Positions 12,501 to 20,900 of a stretch of DNA of 29,707 bases are shown piece by piece. Under the pieces are notes generated by a model. The model did not search any database. It had not been told where the DNA came from and saw only the letters and a list, made by a program, of their open reading frames with translations. The DNA comes from Chrysochromulina tobinii. Lineage: Eukaryota; Haptophyta; Prymnesiales; Chrysochromulinaceae. Position 1 is the first letter of the stretch, and the number at the start of each line of letters is the position of its first letter. The stretch is from the NCBI GenBank assembly GCA_001275005.1, contig JWZX01002244.1:1-29707 (forward strand). Direction: 5' to 3'. The position numbers were made by a program, and so were the translations under genes.

Positions 12501-15500
12501 CTCAACGGCGTCGACGGCTCGCCGAGCGATCTTCGCTTCACCTTTTTCCCACAGCCCTCGTGCCTTGGCATCTCATCTCATCTCATCTCCCTCGCCGAGA
12601 TTTCCCTCACCGCCACGCCCCTCGCCACGCCCGCCGCGGGCGGCACCGTAGTCACCCTGCATGGCGCGGGCTTCGATGCGTTTGGGGCCGTGCCGCATGC
12701 GAGCGCGTGGAGTGCCGACGGTGGCGCGAGTGCGTCTCACAGGCTCGTGTCGCGCTGCCGCTTTGGGAACATTGACGTACCGGTACTCGACATGACAGCG
12801 GAGCGTGCCGTGTGCCGAACCCCCGACCTGCGCCACCTCGTGCCAAGTGCACGCGCACCGCCGGTGAGCGTGCCCGTCTCGATTTCGCTCAACGGCGAGC
12901 CAACCAATCATGTGGGGTGCGGCGCCAACCTCACCGTGTACATGGTGCACCTGTCCGCGCTCTCGCCGTACGCCGGTCCCACAGCCGGCGGCACCCGCCT
13001 CGTGGTGCTCGGAGAGGGCTTCCACAGCCTTGGCACGGACGGCGACGCGCCCGCGCCCCTGTACGGGCGGCGCGCCCTGTGCCGCTTTGCGACGGGCATC
13101 GTGAACGCCACCCTCGAGAGCGATGGACTCCTCCGATGCATCTCGCCACCCTCGATGGGAGGCCGACGTACCGCTGCCCTCTCCGTCACCATCAACGGTA
13201 AAGACTTCGTCGGTGGCGAGGACTTTCTCTTCGACCCTCGCGTGGCTGCCATCGGTCCTCGGCGGGAGGGACTTCTCGGGCGCGGCGCCGCTCTCGACGC
13301 GGCCACCTTGGCCATCCTCGAGCCACGCCCCACCGTTGCCCTCGGCGCGGGGGAGTATGTGCCTGGCGCTCCGACCCTTTCGTTTGTGTACTTCGAGCAT
13401 CCGGAGCTTCTGGGCCTGAGCCCTGTCGGTGGTCCGATCGACGGGCTGACTGTAGTCGCGCTGACGGTACGCGCGCCGCTGACAGTACGCGACCTGATGG
13501 TTCTCCGCTGTCGTTTTGGCGATGCCGAGACGCGCGTCGCAGCCACGCTCGAGGCTCATCCCTCGGCTATCGCCCAACGCGCTGGCAACGCCACCGGCAA
13601 CGGCACCGGCGACGGCACCGACGACCTGCTGCTGAGCGCGGGCAACGCCACGACTATCCTCTGCCTCGCACAGCCCACGACGGCGCCTGCCGACGTCGAG
13701 GTGACCCTGAGCCTCAACGGACAGCAGTACGTGGGAAGCGCCGCTCTCATGTTTTCGGCCCTGCCGTCCGCCGCGCTGCTCGGCCCGGACGGCGCGCGCG
13801 CCGAGGCACTGCCAGGGCTACGCTATCGCTTCTACGCGCGGCCAGAGGTGCATGCAGTTGCACCGCGCCAGGGGCCCGCAGCGGGCGGCACACTGCTGAC
13901 CGTCTTCGGGCGGGGCTTCCTCGGAAACCACCTGCACGGCGGCAACCACTCGTGCTGCTGCCGCGTTGGCATCGAGCCGGGCGCGCTCGTGCCCGCGACC
14001 GCGCGCAGCGACACCCAGATCGTGTGCGTGGCGCCGCCGTACGCCCCCAAGTCAACGGCGACGCTCCCGTCCGCGCACACGATCGTCGTGTCGCTCAATG
14101 GCGGCGCGCAGTGGCATGCCAATTCGAGCTCGATCGACCCCGCGATCACTCTCGCGCAGGCTGGGGAAGTGGCCTTCCGTTACACTTGCGACGTCACTTC
14201 CTTGGCCACGTGCCTTCGCTATGCGGGCTGCGGCTGGTGCTACGACGGCACCGACGGAGAGAGCAGCTCGCAGCGCGACTACGACCGTTACATTGAGGGT
14301 CCTGGGGATGGGAGCGGCGGCTTCCCGAGCGCGTCGGGTCAGTGCATGCCGTGCGCCGCAGATGAGGGTAGCGGCGGCGTGGGCGGCGGCGGCGGCGAAG
14401 GCGGCGGCGGCGAGGGCGGAGGCAACGGCACTGCGCGAGCTCAGAGCCCCCATCCAGCCTCGTGTGCGCGCGGCCCGGCGATCGGCTTCCGTTGTGCCGC
14501 ACGTGACTGGACGTACGTGCACGATCTGCGCATCGCACGCGACGTCGGCATGCAATCGGCGCCGCTCGTGAACGCCAGCGCCGTGGCGGGCCGCATGGCC
14601 TATCTGCGCGTTCGGCTGCCGCATGCTCACAGCGTGCTGCGGCTTCTCGTGCTAGGCGCCGACCCTCTGGGCATGTACGTCCAGCGCGGAGCGGCGCCCG
14701 AGGCGACTCGTGCGCTCGAGGTGCCTCGTACCTCAAAGTGGCGCGAGATCGAGCTCTCGAACGCACGCGAGTACCGCGAGCCGCGCCCTCGGGGACCTCC
14801 CACCCTCTCCGAACGTGTGATTGCCGAGCACCGAGCGGCGCAAGGGCTCCCACCTGATCGTTCCGATGAGGAGCCAGGCGCCGCGCCCGAGCCGTGGTAT
14901 GTGGGACTTCAGGGGCGCCACTTTTTCCTGCGCCAGGTGACGAATCCCGACCAGGGGGATTTCACACCCGTGTGGGACGGCCCTCACCTCCTCACGGTGC
15001 CACCCGTCGTGGGCAACTTTATGGTGCGGGCGAACGAGTCGAGCCAGTTCTCCGCCTACTTGGCGAGCGACTTTGAGATTCGTCACTTCGGCACCGCTGG
15101 CTGCGGCGCCCAGCCAGCACGCTGCGGGCTGCGCACCGTTGGCGCGGCCGCGGCGGGTGGCGTACACCATGGTGGCGCGCAACGGAACGCGACGTTGCTG
15201 CGCGGCCGGCCGATGGATGCGGGCGCACTTTGGCAGCGCGAGCCGCTGCCGCTCAGCCGAGGCTTTGAGACGAGCTTCAGCTTCCGCATCGCCGACCGCA
15301 CGCTGTGCACAGCTGGGCCGCGCGCCAACGAGAGCGGGTGCATTGAGGATGCGGTCGTGGGGGGCGGCGGCTTCGCGTTTGTGATCCAGACTGCGCTCGA
15401 CGGTGCGGACGCGCTCGGCTGCGCAGGGAGTGGCCTCGGCCTCGGGCGGCGCCTCCCCAACTGCACAGCATGCGTGGGGCCCGCGCTGGCCATCCAGTTG

Positions 15501-16316
15501 GTGACCCATTCGCACCTCCGGTACGGATTGCATGGGGAGCCCATTTGGAACGGTCGGAATGAGCTCAAACTGCTCAGCGACAGGTGCCACGAGCGCAGCG
15601 TGCCGCCGCCGCCGCCGCCCACGGGGCCTCGGCTACCAGTGCCGCGTAACATGAGCGAGGCCGCGTGGGCGGAGGCGCTCGCGACGGCGGCGAGGCCGAC
15701 GGTCTGGGATCAGGAGGACTATGAGCCCACCGAGACGATGACGACGCTGCAGGCGACCATCCTGAGCCCACTCGTGTACATTGACGATGGCGCGTTCCAT
15801 CAGGTGCGTCTCAACTACTTCCCTGGAGAGCTGGTCGTCACCATTGACGACCATCGCGTGATGACCGCCGCCATCGAGCTCCGACGCCGCGCAGATGACG
15901 CCCCGCGCCACGCCGGCACACCGCCGCCTCCACCGACGGCATCGCGTCCGCTCTCGGAGCTCGAGGCGGTGGCGCGCGCCAACACGTCGCACCCGCTGCA
16001 CGCTGTGACCCTCAACCCTACGACCGTCGTGCAAGCCGCCGTCCTCGACCGACGCGGCGCCGCCTTCCTCGGGCTCGTCGGCGCGAGTGGTCCTATCGGA
16101 CCCGAGCAGTACCACATTGGCGCGTGGCGCTTCCGCCGCGTCTTCAAACAGACGACGGGGCCGCCCCTGACCGAGGACGAGGCCGCCGCCCTCGACGAGG
16201 CCGCCGAGGCCGCGGCACGCGCCGCGTCGCCGCCGTCGCCGCTGTCGACGCCGCCGCTGGTCGACGATTATGGCGACCTTGACGGCGATCTCGGCAGCGG
16301 CAGCGGAGAGAGTTGA
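525..16316 (+). CDS. Giant secreted protein: ~34 IPT/TIG domains, PSI domain and L-type lectin domain (two frame changes in this sequence)
   Basis: The inferred product of about 5,260 residues begins MRRLPSPP followed by a Leu/Ile/Val-rich core and LRA-E, a clear signal peptide. It continues with about 34 tandem IPT/TIG immunoglobulin-like domains. The earlier ones share G-x-NFAPT followed by L-x-C-x-F-G; the later ones share GGP-x-DGGT, G-x-GF and a SLNG strand. Then come a PSI domain (about 14181-14360) and an L-type lectin fold (about 15240-16146). Many N-x-S/T sites and proline-rich inserts suggest heavy glycosylation. There is no C-terminal membrane helix, so it is probably released or bound to the wall or scales. 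IPT and PSI domains occur together in plexins and Met, but that does not imply the same function here; carbohydrate-binding adhesion is an inference. Coding runs in frame 525 to about 800, shifts, runs to about 8,615, shifts back, and ends with TGA at 16314. The two shifts cancel. They may be sequence errors, real mutations or tiny introns. Confidence 0.85.
785..817 (+). other. Frame change 1 in the giant gene
   Basis: The N-terminal frame reads a good IPT strand, CPVLLRGSNLNRLLP, then hits a stop at 834-836 (TAG). From about 802 a second frame reads FDGTGALIAPSYLDASCYFG, the expected continuation of the same IPT domain. The shift equals one missing base in the ctgctgccttcg stretch. A GT...AG pair at 775-815 (41 bases) would also restore frame, but it would delete the conserved GSN core, so an indel is more likely than an intron. 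Confidence 0.65.
7631..7837 (+). other. Extensin-like proline-rich insert inside one IPT domain
   Basis: The domain near 7550 (TNLAPTRGLTCRFE) is interrupted by about 70 residues made almost only of Pro and Ser, with repeated SPPPP and PPPSPPP units. It ends at AGGRRLSD and is followed by the remaining IPT strands (C-Y-N-G-S-C, then VRCAAP). In green algae and plants such Ser-Pro(n) blocks are hydroxylated and arabinosylated. That this happens here is an inference. The insert sits in a surface loop position and would act as a rigid spacer. Confidence 0.75.
8435..14186 (+). repeat. IPT/TIG array, subfamily B (~14 domains)
   Basis: Fourteen or so domains follow a different consensus from the upstream block. 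They have a P-x-(G/A)GP-(I/V)-(D/E)GGT entry, G-(S/A/R/Y/E)-G-(F/L) in place of GxNFAPT, a C-(R/K/L)-F-G strand, and a V-x-(V/I)-(A/S)-LNG-(V/Q) strand. Gly/Ser/Ala-rich linkers (about 9810-9890) and a Pro-rich segment (about 11640-11720) separate some domains. The domain near 13440 is degenerate (TVRAPLTVRD). The first member (GVGMRDVRRCRFG, near 8500) lies just before frame change 2. Confidence 0.75.
8600..8642 (+). other. Frame change 2 in the giant gene
   Basis: The first long frame reads EIVVVPEPGPPARLSRSQ and stops at 8672-8674 (TGA). From about 8622 another frame reads PGHPRGSVALSLSYGSLDW, then a TYYEQP strand and VLTGVRPLAGVALGGT, the normal end of one IPT domain and start of the next. 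A one-base surplus in the gcccgagcccgggcc stretch explains it. The second long frame has no good ATG near here and opens in mid-domain, so this is one gene, not two. Confidence 0.7.
14181..14360 (+). other. PSI (plexin-semaphorin-integrin) domain of the giant protein
   Basis: Directly after the last IPT domain the protein reads YTCDVTSLATCLRYAGCGWC, followed about 35 residues later by GQCMPC. The C-x7-C-x5-CGWC spacing and distal cysteines match the PSI cystine-knot module that positions neighbouring Ig-like domains in plexins and integrins. A Gly/Glu-rich linker (14370-14430) follows. Confidence 0.7.
15240..16146 (+). other. L-type (legume-like) lectin domain of the giant protein
   Basis: Strand motifs typical of the legume-lectin fold appear in order: FETSFSFRI, GGGFAFVIQ (the hallmark GFAFVIQ strand), GPALAIQLVTHS, VYIDDGAFHQVRLNYFPGEL, and FLGLVGASG with a final YHIGAWRFRR strand. 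Loops are enlarged by insertions, including polyproline at about 15601-15640 and a roughly 50-residue insert at about 15885-16010 before the last strands. Family members bind sugars through an Asp and Asn/Gly set with Ca2+. I cannot confirm those residues by eye, so binding is not assured. The protein ends shortly afterwards in an acidic, Gly/Ser-rich tail. Confidence 0.7.
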
Positions 16317-16612
16317 TAGAAGTTGGTTTCTTAGGTCTTACATGTAGCTCTGTAGGTGTCTTTTCCAGCTTCAAAGGTACTTCAAAGGCTCGTCAAAGCC
16401 GTACGAAGAGCGTCTCGCCCTCCGGCCGTATGTCGCTTCTTTCAAAGAGCTGCGTACGTACATACCTACGATATTCTCTACAGTTAAGTGTCCATAACCG
16501 TGACTGTCCACTAGTCACTCTGAACGTAGAGCGGCTCCGCGCGCTCAGTAGATACTGTACCAACCCAACGAATAACAGCCAGCCGCCTGCCGCCGTGCCC
16601 CGCATTGTGACG
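16317..16612. other. Convergent intergenic region (two 3' ends)
   Basis: This 296-base gap separates the stop of the giant gene (+) and the stop of the ankyrin gene (-). It must hold both 3' untranslated regions. It is noticeably more AT-rich than the genes. No classical AATAAA is evident. A 12-base perfect palindrome, tgtgacgtcaca at 16606-16617, contains a CRE-like core and overlaps the ankyrin stop codon. Confidence 0.5.
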
Positions 16613-18493
16613 TCACAGGGTGCCCAGCAAGTCACAGATCGCTGTATGGCCACTATCACGAGCGAGTGAAAGCGCGGTCTTGCCCGTGGCGGTCTGCACT
16701 TCCTTGCGCGCGCCAGCGCTGAGCAACATGTGGACGCAGTGCTGCTGGCCCGCCTCCGCCGCATACATGAGCGCAGTGTAGCATGCCTCTGTAGCATGCG
16801 AGGGGATGACGGCAGCGTCGATGTCCGATTGCGGGAGCACACGCTCGAGCACCGTTGTCAGGCCACCGAGGCTGGCCGCCATGAGCATCGTAAAGTTGTC
16901 GATGCTCACCACCTTGAGCGAGGCACCCGCCTCGAGCAGGACGAGAGCGACCTGCTCGTGGCCATTTGACGCAGCCCACATCAAGGCGGTGACGCCGTCG
17001 GGCTGTGCCTTATTTGGGTCCGCCTTTGCCTCGAGCAGGGCGAGAGCAACCTGCTCGTGGCCATTTTCGGCAGCAAACATGAGCGCCGTCCAACCGTCTT
17101 CCATGGTTTGGTCAACGGCTGCCCCCGCCTTGAGCAGGACGTGAGCAACCTGCTCGTGGCCCTTTTGGGCAGCGAGCATCAAGGCGGTCACGCCGTCGGA
17201 GGCTGCCTTATTTGGGTCTGCCTTCGCCTCGAGCAGGACGAGAACAACCTGCTCGTGGCCATATTGGGCAGCGATCATCAAGGCGGCGAACCCGTCGTTG
17301 TCCTGAGCGTTCACGGCTGCGCCCGACTCGAGCAGGACGAGAGCAACCTGCTCGTGGCCATCTTGGGCAGCAAACATGAGCGCTGTCCAACCGTCTTCCA
17401 TGGTTTGGTCAACGGCTGCCCCCGCCTCGAGCAGGACGAGAGCAACCTGATTGTGGCCATCTTGGGCAGCTACCATCAAGGCGGTTCTGCCGTCATTGTT
17501 CTGAGCGTTCACGGCGGCGCCCGCCTCGAGCAGGACGTGAGCAACCTGCTCGTGGCCATCTTGGGCAGCCCACATCAAGGCGGTCCAGCCGGCGTTGTCC
17601 TGAGCGCTCACGACGGCGCCCGCCTCGAGTAGGACGCGAAGGCAGGGCTCGTGGCCGTTTTGGGCAGCGAGCATCAAGGCTGTCCAGCCATCGTCGTCGG
17701 CTGCGTCAACTGCCGCCCCCGCCTTTAGCAGGTTGCGAAGTTGATGGTCGTCTCCTCTATCAGCAGCCTCCCTCAAGGCCGCCGCCTTCTCAGCCGCCGC
17801 CGCCGCTGCCTTCTCGGCCGCAACCTTCTCAGCCGCCGCCTGTTCCTCCTCCTTCCGCCTCAGCTCCCACTCGTCCGCCTTGTCACCCGTGAGAGTGCCC
17901 GAGGTGACCATCACACGGATCATATTCTTGACGAGCATTGTCGGCAGCAGCTTCGTGCCCATCGGCAAGTTCGTCAACGGGCTCTTGCCCTGCTGCTTGA
18001 GCCACTCCTCGATGGCCGATCGCTCGTACACCTTTCCGTCCTCGGCGATGACCGGGTCGAGGGGCAGCGAGAAAGTGATGGGGCAGACGAGCTCGGCAAA
18101 GGCCTCGTCGATGGCGCTCTTTTGCCGGCGCAGCTCCTGTGCCTTCTCGTCCTCGGCCTCAGCAGCGCGGCTGCGGCTGCTGCCGCCGCCCCAAGAGGTG
18201 CCCCCCCTCTCAGGTTGAGGCAGAGCTCGGTGACCGGCGCCATGATGCCGAGGTGGACGTCGTCGGGGTGCTCCTTCGTGAGCCACCGATAGGACAGCGC
18301 GACGAAGAGCACGCCAAAGTCGTCGTCCAGCGCCAGCGCGACCCTTCGCAGCTCCGCCGGCGGGCTTCTTCTTAACATGCTGCTGCAGGAGCAGCTGGTG
18401 CGCGGGCTTGACGATGCGGCCGCCGTGCGGCGAGATCATTCGCGTGGTCGCCGCGAACTGCTTCGTCTTCGCCTTGTGGCTGCCTTTCGCCAT
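16613..18493 (-). CDS. U-box domain protein with about 12 ankyrin repeats (probable E3 ubiquitin ligase)
   Basis: The product from the ATG at 18493 is 626 residues. Residues about 132-200 form a U-box: AELVCPITFSLPLDPV, then AEDGKVYERSAIEEWL and SPLTNLPM, which in the family recruits the E2 enzyme. An Ala/Glu/Lys coiled-coil-like linker (about 208-238) leads to ankyrin repeats from 240 to the C-terminus with consensus G-W-TALM-x-AAQ-x-GHEQVA-x-VLLEAGA. The repeats presumably select substrates. The role as a ubiquitin ligase is a family inference. The first roughly 100 residues are suspect. Residues 1-45 are basic and plausible, but residues 46-100 are Arg-rich and probably read in the wrong frame, because the +1 frame there encodes a better conserved-looking segment (see 18205-18378). 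The true N-terminus may therefore differ. The gene is divergent from the aminopeptidase gene and convergent with the giant gene. Confidence 0.8.
   Translation of the reverse strand: MAKGSHKAKTKQFAATTRMISPHGGRIVKPAHQLLLQQHVKKKPAGGAAKGRAGAGRRLWRALRRAVLSVAHEGAPRRRPPRHHGAGHRALPQPERGGTSWGGGSSRSRAAEAEDEKAQELRRQKSAIDEAFAELVCPITFSLPLDPVIAEDGKVYERSAIEEWLKQQGKSPLTNLPMGTKLLPTMLVKNMIRVMVTSGTLTGDKADEWELRRKEEEQAAAEKVAAEKAAAAAAEKAAALREAADRGDDHQLRNLLKAGAAVDAADDDGWTALMLAAQNGHEPCLRVLLEAGAVVSAQDNAGWTALMWAAQDGHEQVAHVLLEAGAAVNAQNNDGRTALMVAAQDGHNQVALVLLEAGAAVDQTMEDGWTALMFAAQDGHEQVALVLLESGAAVNAQDNDGFAALMIAAQYGHEQVVLVLLEAKADPNKAASDGVTALMLAAQKGHEQVAHVLLKAGAAVDQTMEDGWTALMFAAENGHEQVALALLEAKADPNKAQPDGVTALMWAASNGHEQVALVLLEAGASLKVVSIDNFTMLMAASLGGLTTVLERVLPQSDIDAAVIPSHATEACYTALMYAAEAGQQHCVHMLLSAGARKEVQTATGKTALSLARDSGHTAICDLLGTL
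16616..17776 (-). repeat. Ankyrin-encoding 99-bp tandem repeat array
   Basis: About nine regular 33-residue repeats plus three more degenerate ones near the C-terminal end. DNA identity is high and structured: the segment starting ccatggtttggtcaacgg recurs at 17101 and 17398, exactly 297 bases (three units) apart. The segment ttatttgggtc(c/t)gcctt(t/c)gcc recurs at 17010 and 17208, 198 bases (two units) apart. This points to recent multi-unit duplication or gene conversion. Confidence 0.85.
18205..18378 (-). pseudogene. Alternative-frame coding segment overlapping the U-box/ankyrin N-terminus
   Basis: In the +1 frame relative to the U-box frame, this stretch starts MLRRSPPAELRRVALALDDD and then FGVLFVALSYRWLTKEHPDD, a segment that looks like real protein. 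V-A-(L/V)-S-(Y/H)-x-W-x-(T/S)-x-EHPD is a pattern I associate with algal proteins of unknown role. The U-box frame at the same bases gives an Arg/His-rich string. A run of seven C (18201-18207, + strand) lies exactly where the frames would need to join. Either an indel in that homopolymer broke the gene, or the sequence is in error, or two genes overlap. The motif identification is from memory and only moderate. Confidence 0.45.
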
Positions 18494-18655
18494 CGCACGT
18501 CGAGCGCGCGCGCGCGCGCGGGAACGCGGGGACGCGCGGTACGCGGTGTGCAGTTTTGCTCCCAGTCTGAGATGTCGAAAGAAACCAGGGTTGTTGAACA
18601 CCGGGGGGCGGCTCTTCATCTCAAAAGCCAGTTCACACATTCGGAATGCTGTGAG
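18494..18655. promoter_or_regulatory. Divergent promoter region between the U-box/ankyrin and aminopeptidase P genes
   Basis: Only 162 bases separate the two start codons (18493 on minus, 18656 on plus), so the promoters must be shared or overlap. It contains a CG-alternating tract (about 18508-18528, gcgcgcgcgcgcg type) and no clear TATA box, in keeping with a CpG-rich bidirectional promoter. If the U-box gene really starts at 18378 the region is 277 bases. Confidence 0.4.
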
Positions 18656-20698
18656 ATGCGGAGTCTCGTGCGCCTCGGCTCGCTCTCGCTCGCCTTCGCG
18701 GCGCATCTGCAGCCGCGCGTGCTCGCCTCGCGCGCGCCGCCGCTCCTGCGCGTGCGCGGCGGCCGTGCGGTCGCGACTGCCGCGACCGCCGCCGACGTCA
18801 AGCTCGCCGAGCTGCGGCAGGCGATGGCCGAAGCGGGTGTGGCTGCCTTCGTGGTGCCGTCGGGCGACGCGCACCTCTCCGAGTATACGCACCCCGCGTA
18901 CGACCGACGCGCCTTCATCTCGGGCTTCACGGGCTCGGCCGGCACTGCGGTCGTGACCGCTGACGCCGCGCTGCTCTGGACCGACGGTCGTTACTTTCTG
19001 CAGGCGGAGCAGGAGCTGTCGCCACACTGGACGCTGATGCGCCAGCTCCAGCCGGGAGTGCCGACCATCGAGGCGTGGCTCGCCTCGAACCTGCCCAATG
19101 CCTCAGCTGTTGGCATCGACGCGTCGGTCCACTCGGTCGACGACGCGCAGAAGCTCTCGGGCGCGCTGGACGCGGCAAACCGTCAGTTCGCCCTCAAGCC
19201 GCTGCCGAGCCCGAATCTGGTGGATCGGGTGTGGCACGACCGGCCGGCGGCGCCGCAGGGCCTCGCACGCCAGCTCCCACTCGAGATCGCCGGCGTGAGC
19301 ACGCTCGAGAAGCTTGCGGCGGTGGGGAAGGACTTGGCGGCAGCCGGTGCGGACGCGATGGTCCTCGGCTCGCTCGACGAGGTGTGCTGGCTGCTCAACG
19401 TGCGCGGCGAGGACGTGCCGCACTGCCCCGTGCTCCAATCCTTTGCGCTCGTCCACGCCGCCGGCGCGGGCGGCGCTGGCGTGACGGCGACGCTCTTCGT
19501 GGACGAAATGAAGGTGGCGGCGGACGTGCGTGCGGCGCTCGCAGCAGCGGGCGTCACTCTCGCGCCCTATGCGGAGGCCGAGCCGACGGTTCGGTCTCTC
19601 GCCGGCGCCGGTAAGACCCTCATGCTCGACCCCAAATCAGTCAACTACGGACTCCGGCTCGCGGCGGGTGGCCGCGCGGTCCTCACCACCTCGCCTCTCA
19701 TCCTTCGCAAGGCATGCAAGAACGCAGCGGAGCTCGCCGGGATGCTCACGGCGCACGTACACGATGGCGCGGCGATGGCTCATTTCTTCGCCTGGCTTCG
19801 GCGTACGGTCATCGACGAGCGCACGCCCCTGGACGAGCGGCAGATCGCCGCGCGCCTCGCCGCCTTCCGCGCCGAGCAGCCCGGCTTCCTCGACCTCTCG
19901 TTCCCCACGATCTGCGGTGTTGGCTCCAACGGCGCGATCATCCACTACAACTGCCTTGTCGCCGACCCGTCCAAGGTGAACACCTTTGACGGCACGCAGA
20001 TGATCCTCCTCGACTCGGGCGGCCAGTACGCTACCGGTACGACCGATGTCACGCGCACCTTCCACCTCGGCACACCGACGCCGTGGCAGCGCGAGTGCTT
20101 CACCCGCGTGCTCAAGGGTAACATCGGTCTCGACTCCCTCGTCTTCCCCGAGGGCACGCCGGGCACGGCCATCGACGCCTTCGCGCGCCAGTCGCTCTGG
20201 TCAGCGGGGCTCGACTACCTGCACGGCACCGGGCACGGCGTAGGCGCAGCACTCAATGTGCACGAGGGCCCACACTCGATCTCGACGCGCTACGCCAACG
20301 TGGTACCTCTCCAACCAGGCATGATCTGCTCCAACGAGCCCGGCTACTACGAAGCAGGCAGCTTCGGCATCCGGATCGAGAACCTGCTCATCGTGAGGGA
20401 GAAGCAGACGGCACATAAATTCAACGGCAGGGCGTACTACGGCTTCGAGCAGCTGACGCACGTACCGATCTCGACCACTTGCCTCGAGCCGTCGCTGCTC
20501 ACCGCCGCTGAGGTCGCGTGGCTCGACGGATACCACGCGCGCGTGTGGGAGCGCGTCTCGCCGCTCATGGACCCCTCCTCGGAGGGCGCGCGCTGGCTGC
20601 GCGAGGTGACGCGCCCGCTCGCCGAGCAGGGGCTGCAGGGCCTGCCGAGCCCGAGGGAGGCGCCTCGGCCCCTCGCGCCATTCGCGGCTGCAGCCTGA
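18656..20698 (+). CDS. XPNPEP1: Xaa-Pro aminopeptidase (aminopeptidase P, M24B family)
   Basis: This 680-residue enzyme removes an N-terminal residue that precedes proline, using two metal ions (usually Mn2+). Two creatinase-like N-terminal domains (about 45-370, with SGDAHLSEY and FISGFTGSAGTAVVT) precede the pita-bread catalytic domain. All five metal ligands are visible: D453 (LLDSGGQY), D464 (TTDVTRTF), H527 (HGTGHGVG), E561 (SNEPGYYE) and E575 (IRIEN). The length is slightly above the roughly 620 residues usual for the XPNPEP1/APP1 type. The extra is an N-terminal leader, MRSLVRLGSLSLAFAAHLQP plus an Arg/Ala-rich stretch to about residue 46. That leader looks like an organelle or secretory targeting sequence, so mitochondrial or plastid location is possible. 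The start at 18656 is the first in-frame ATG that fits. The catalytic assignment is firm; location is inferred. Confidence 0.93.
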   Translation: MRSLVRLGSLSLAFAAHLQPRVLASRAPPLLRVRGGRAVATAATAADVKLAELRQAMAEAGVAAFVVPSGDAHLSEYTHPAYDRRAFISGFTGSAGTAVVTADAALLWTDGRYFLQAEQELSPHWTLMRQLQPGVPTIEAWLASNLPNASAVGIDASVHSVDDAQKLSGALDAANRQFALKPLPSPNLVDRVWHDRPAAPQGLARQLPLEIAGVSTLEKLAAVGKDLAAAGADAMVLGSLDEVCWLLNVRGEDVPHCPVLQSFALVHAAGAGGAGVTATLFVDEMKVAADVRAALAAAGVTLAPYAEAEPTVRSLAGAGKTLMLDPKSVNYGLRLAAGGRAVLTTSPLILRKACKNAAELAGMLTAHVHDGAAMAHFFAWLRRTVIDERTPLDERQIAARLAAFRAEQPGFLDLSFPTICGVGSNGAIIHYNCLVADPSKVNTFDGTQMILLDSGGQYATGTTDVTRTFHLGTPTPWQRECFTRVLKGNIGLDSLVFPEGTPGTAIDAFARQSLWSAGLDYLHGTGHGVGAALNVHEGPHSISTRYANVVPLQPGMICSNEPGYYEAGSFGIRIENLLIVREKQTAHKFNGRAYYGFEQLTHVPISTTCLEPSLLTAAEVAWLDGYHARVWERVSPLMDPSSEGARWLREVTRPLAEQGLQGLPSPREAPRPLAPFAAAA

Positions 20699-20900
20699 CA
20701 CACGCTTAGACGCTTTGGCCGCCGCGCTGCGTGAGTTTAGCGTGTCGTTGGACGGTGGGGGAAGATACACGTTGGGCGTTATGACCTGTGTGATGTTTCT
20801 CTGCCATATGCACAGTCCGAAGCTCGAAACGGCGCGTTTGACTGATTGCTACATAACGCCAATACGGCGCGAAAGTAGAAGAACAAGAAGGAACACAGGG

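Noticed and set aside
12573-13577. 334-codon minus-strand frame
   Set aside because: Shadow of IPT subfamily B coding sequence; no recognisable motif.
17057-17632. 191-codon plus-strand frame over the ankyrin array
   Set aside because: Antisense of the 99-bp repeat, made of repeated RLEQDESNLLVAILGS units with no known family; the minus strand gives perfect ankyrin repeats.
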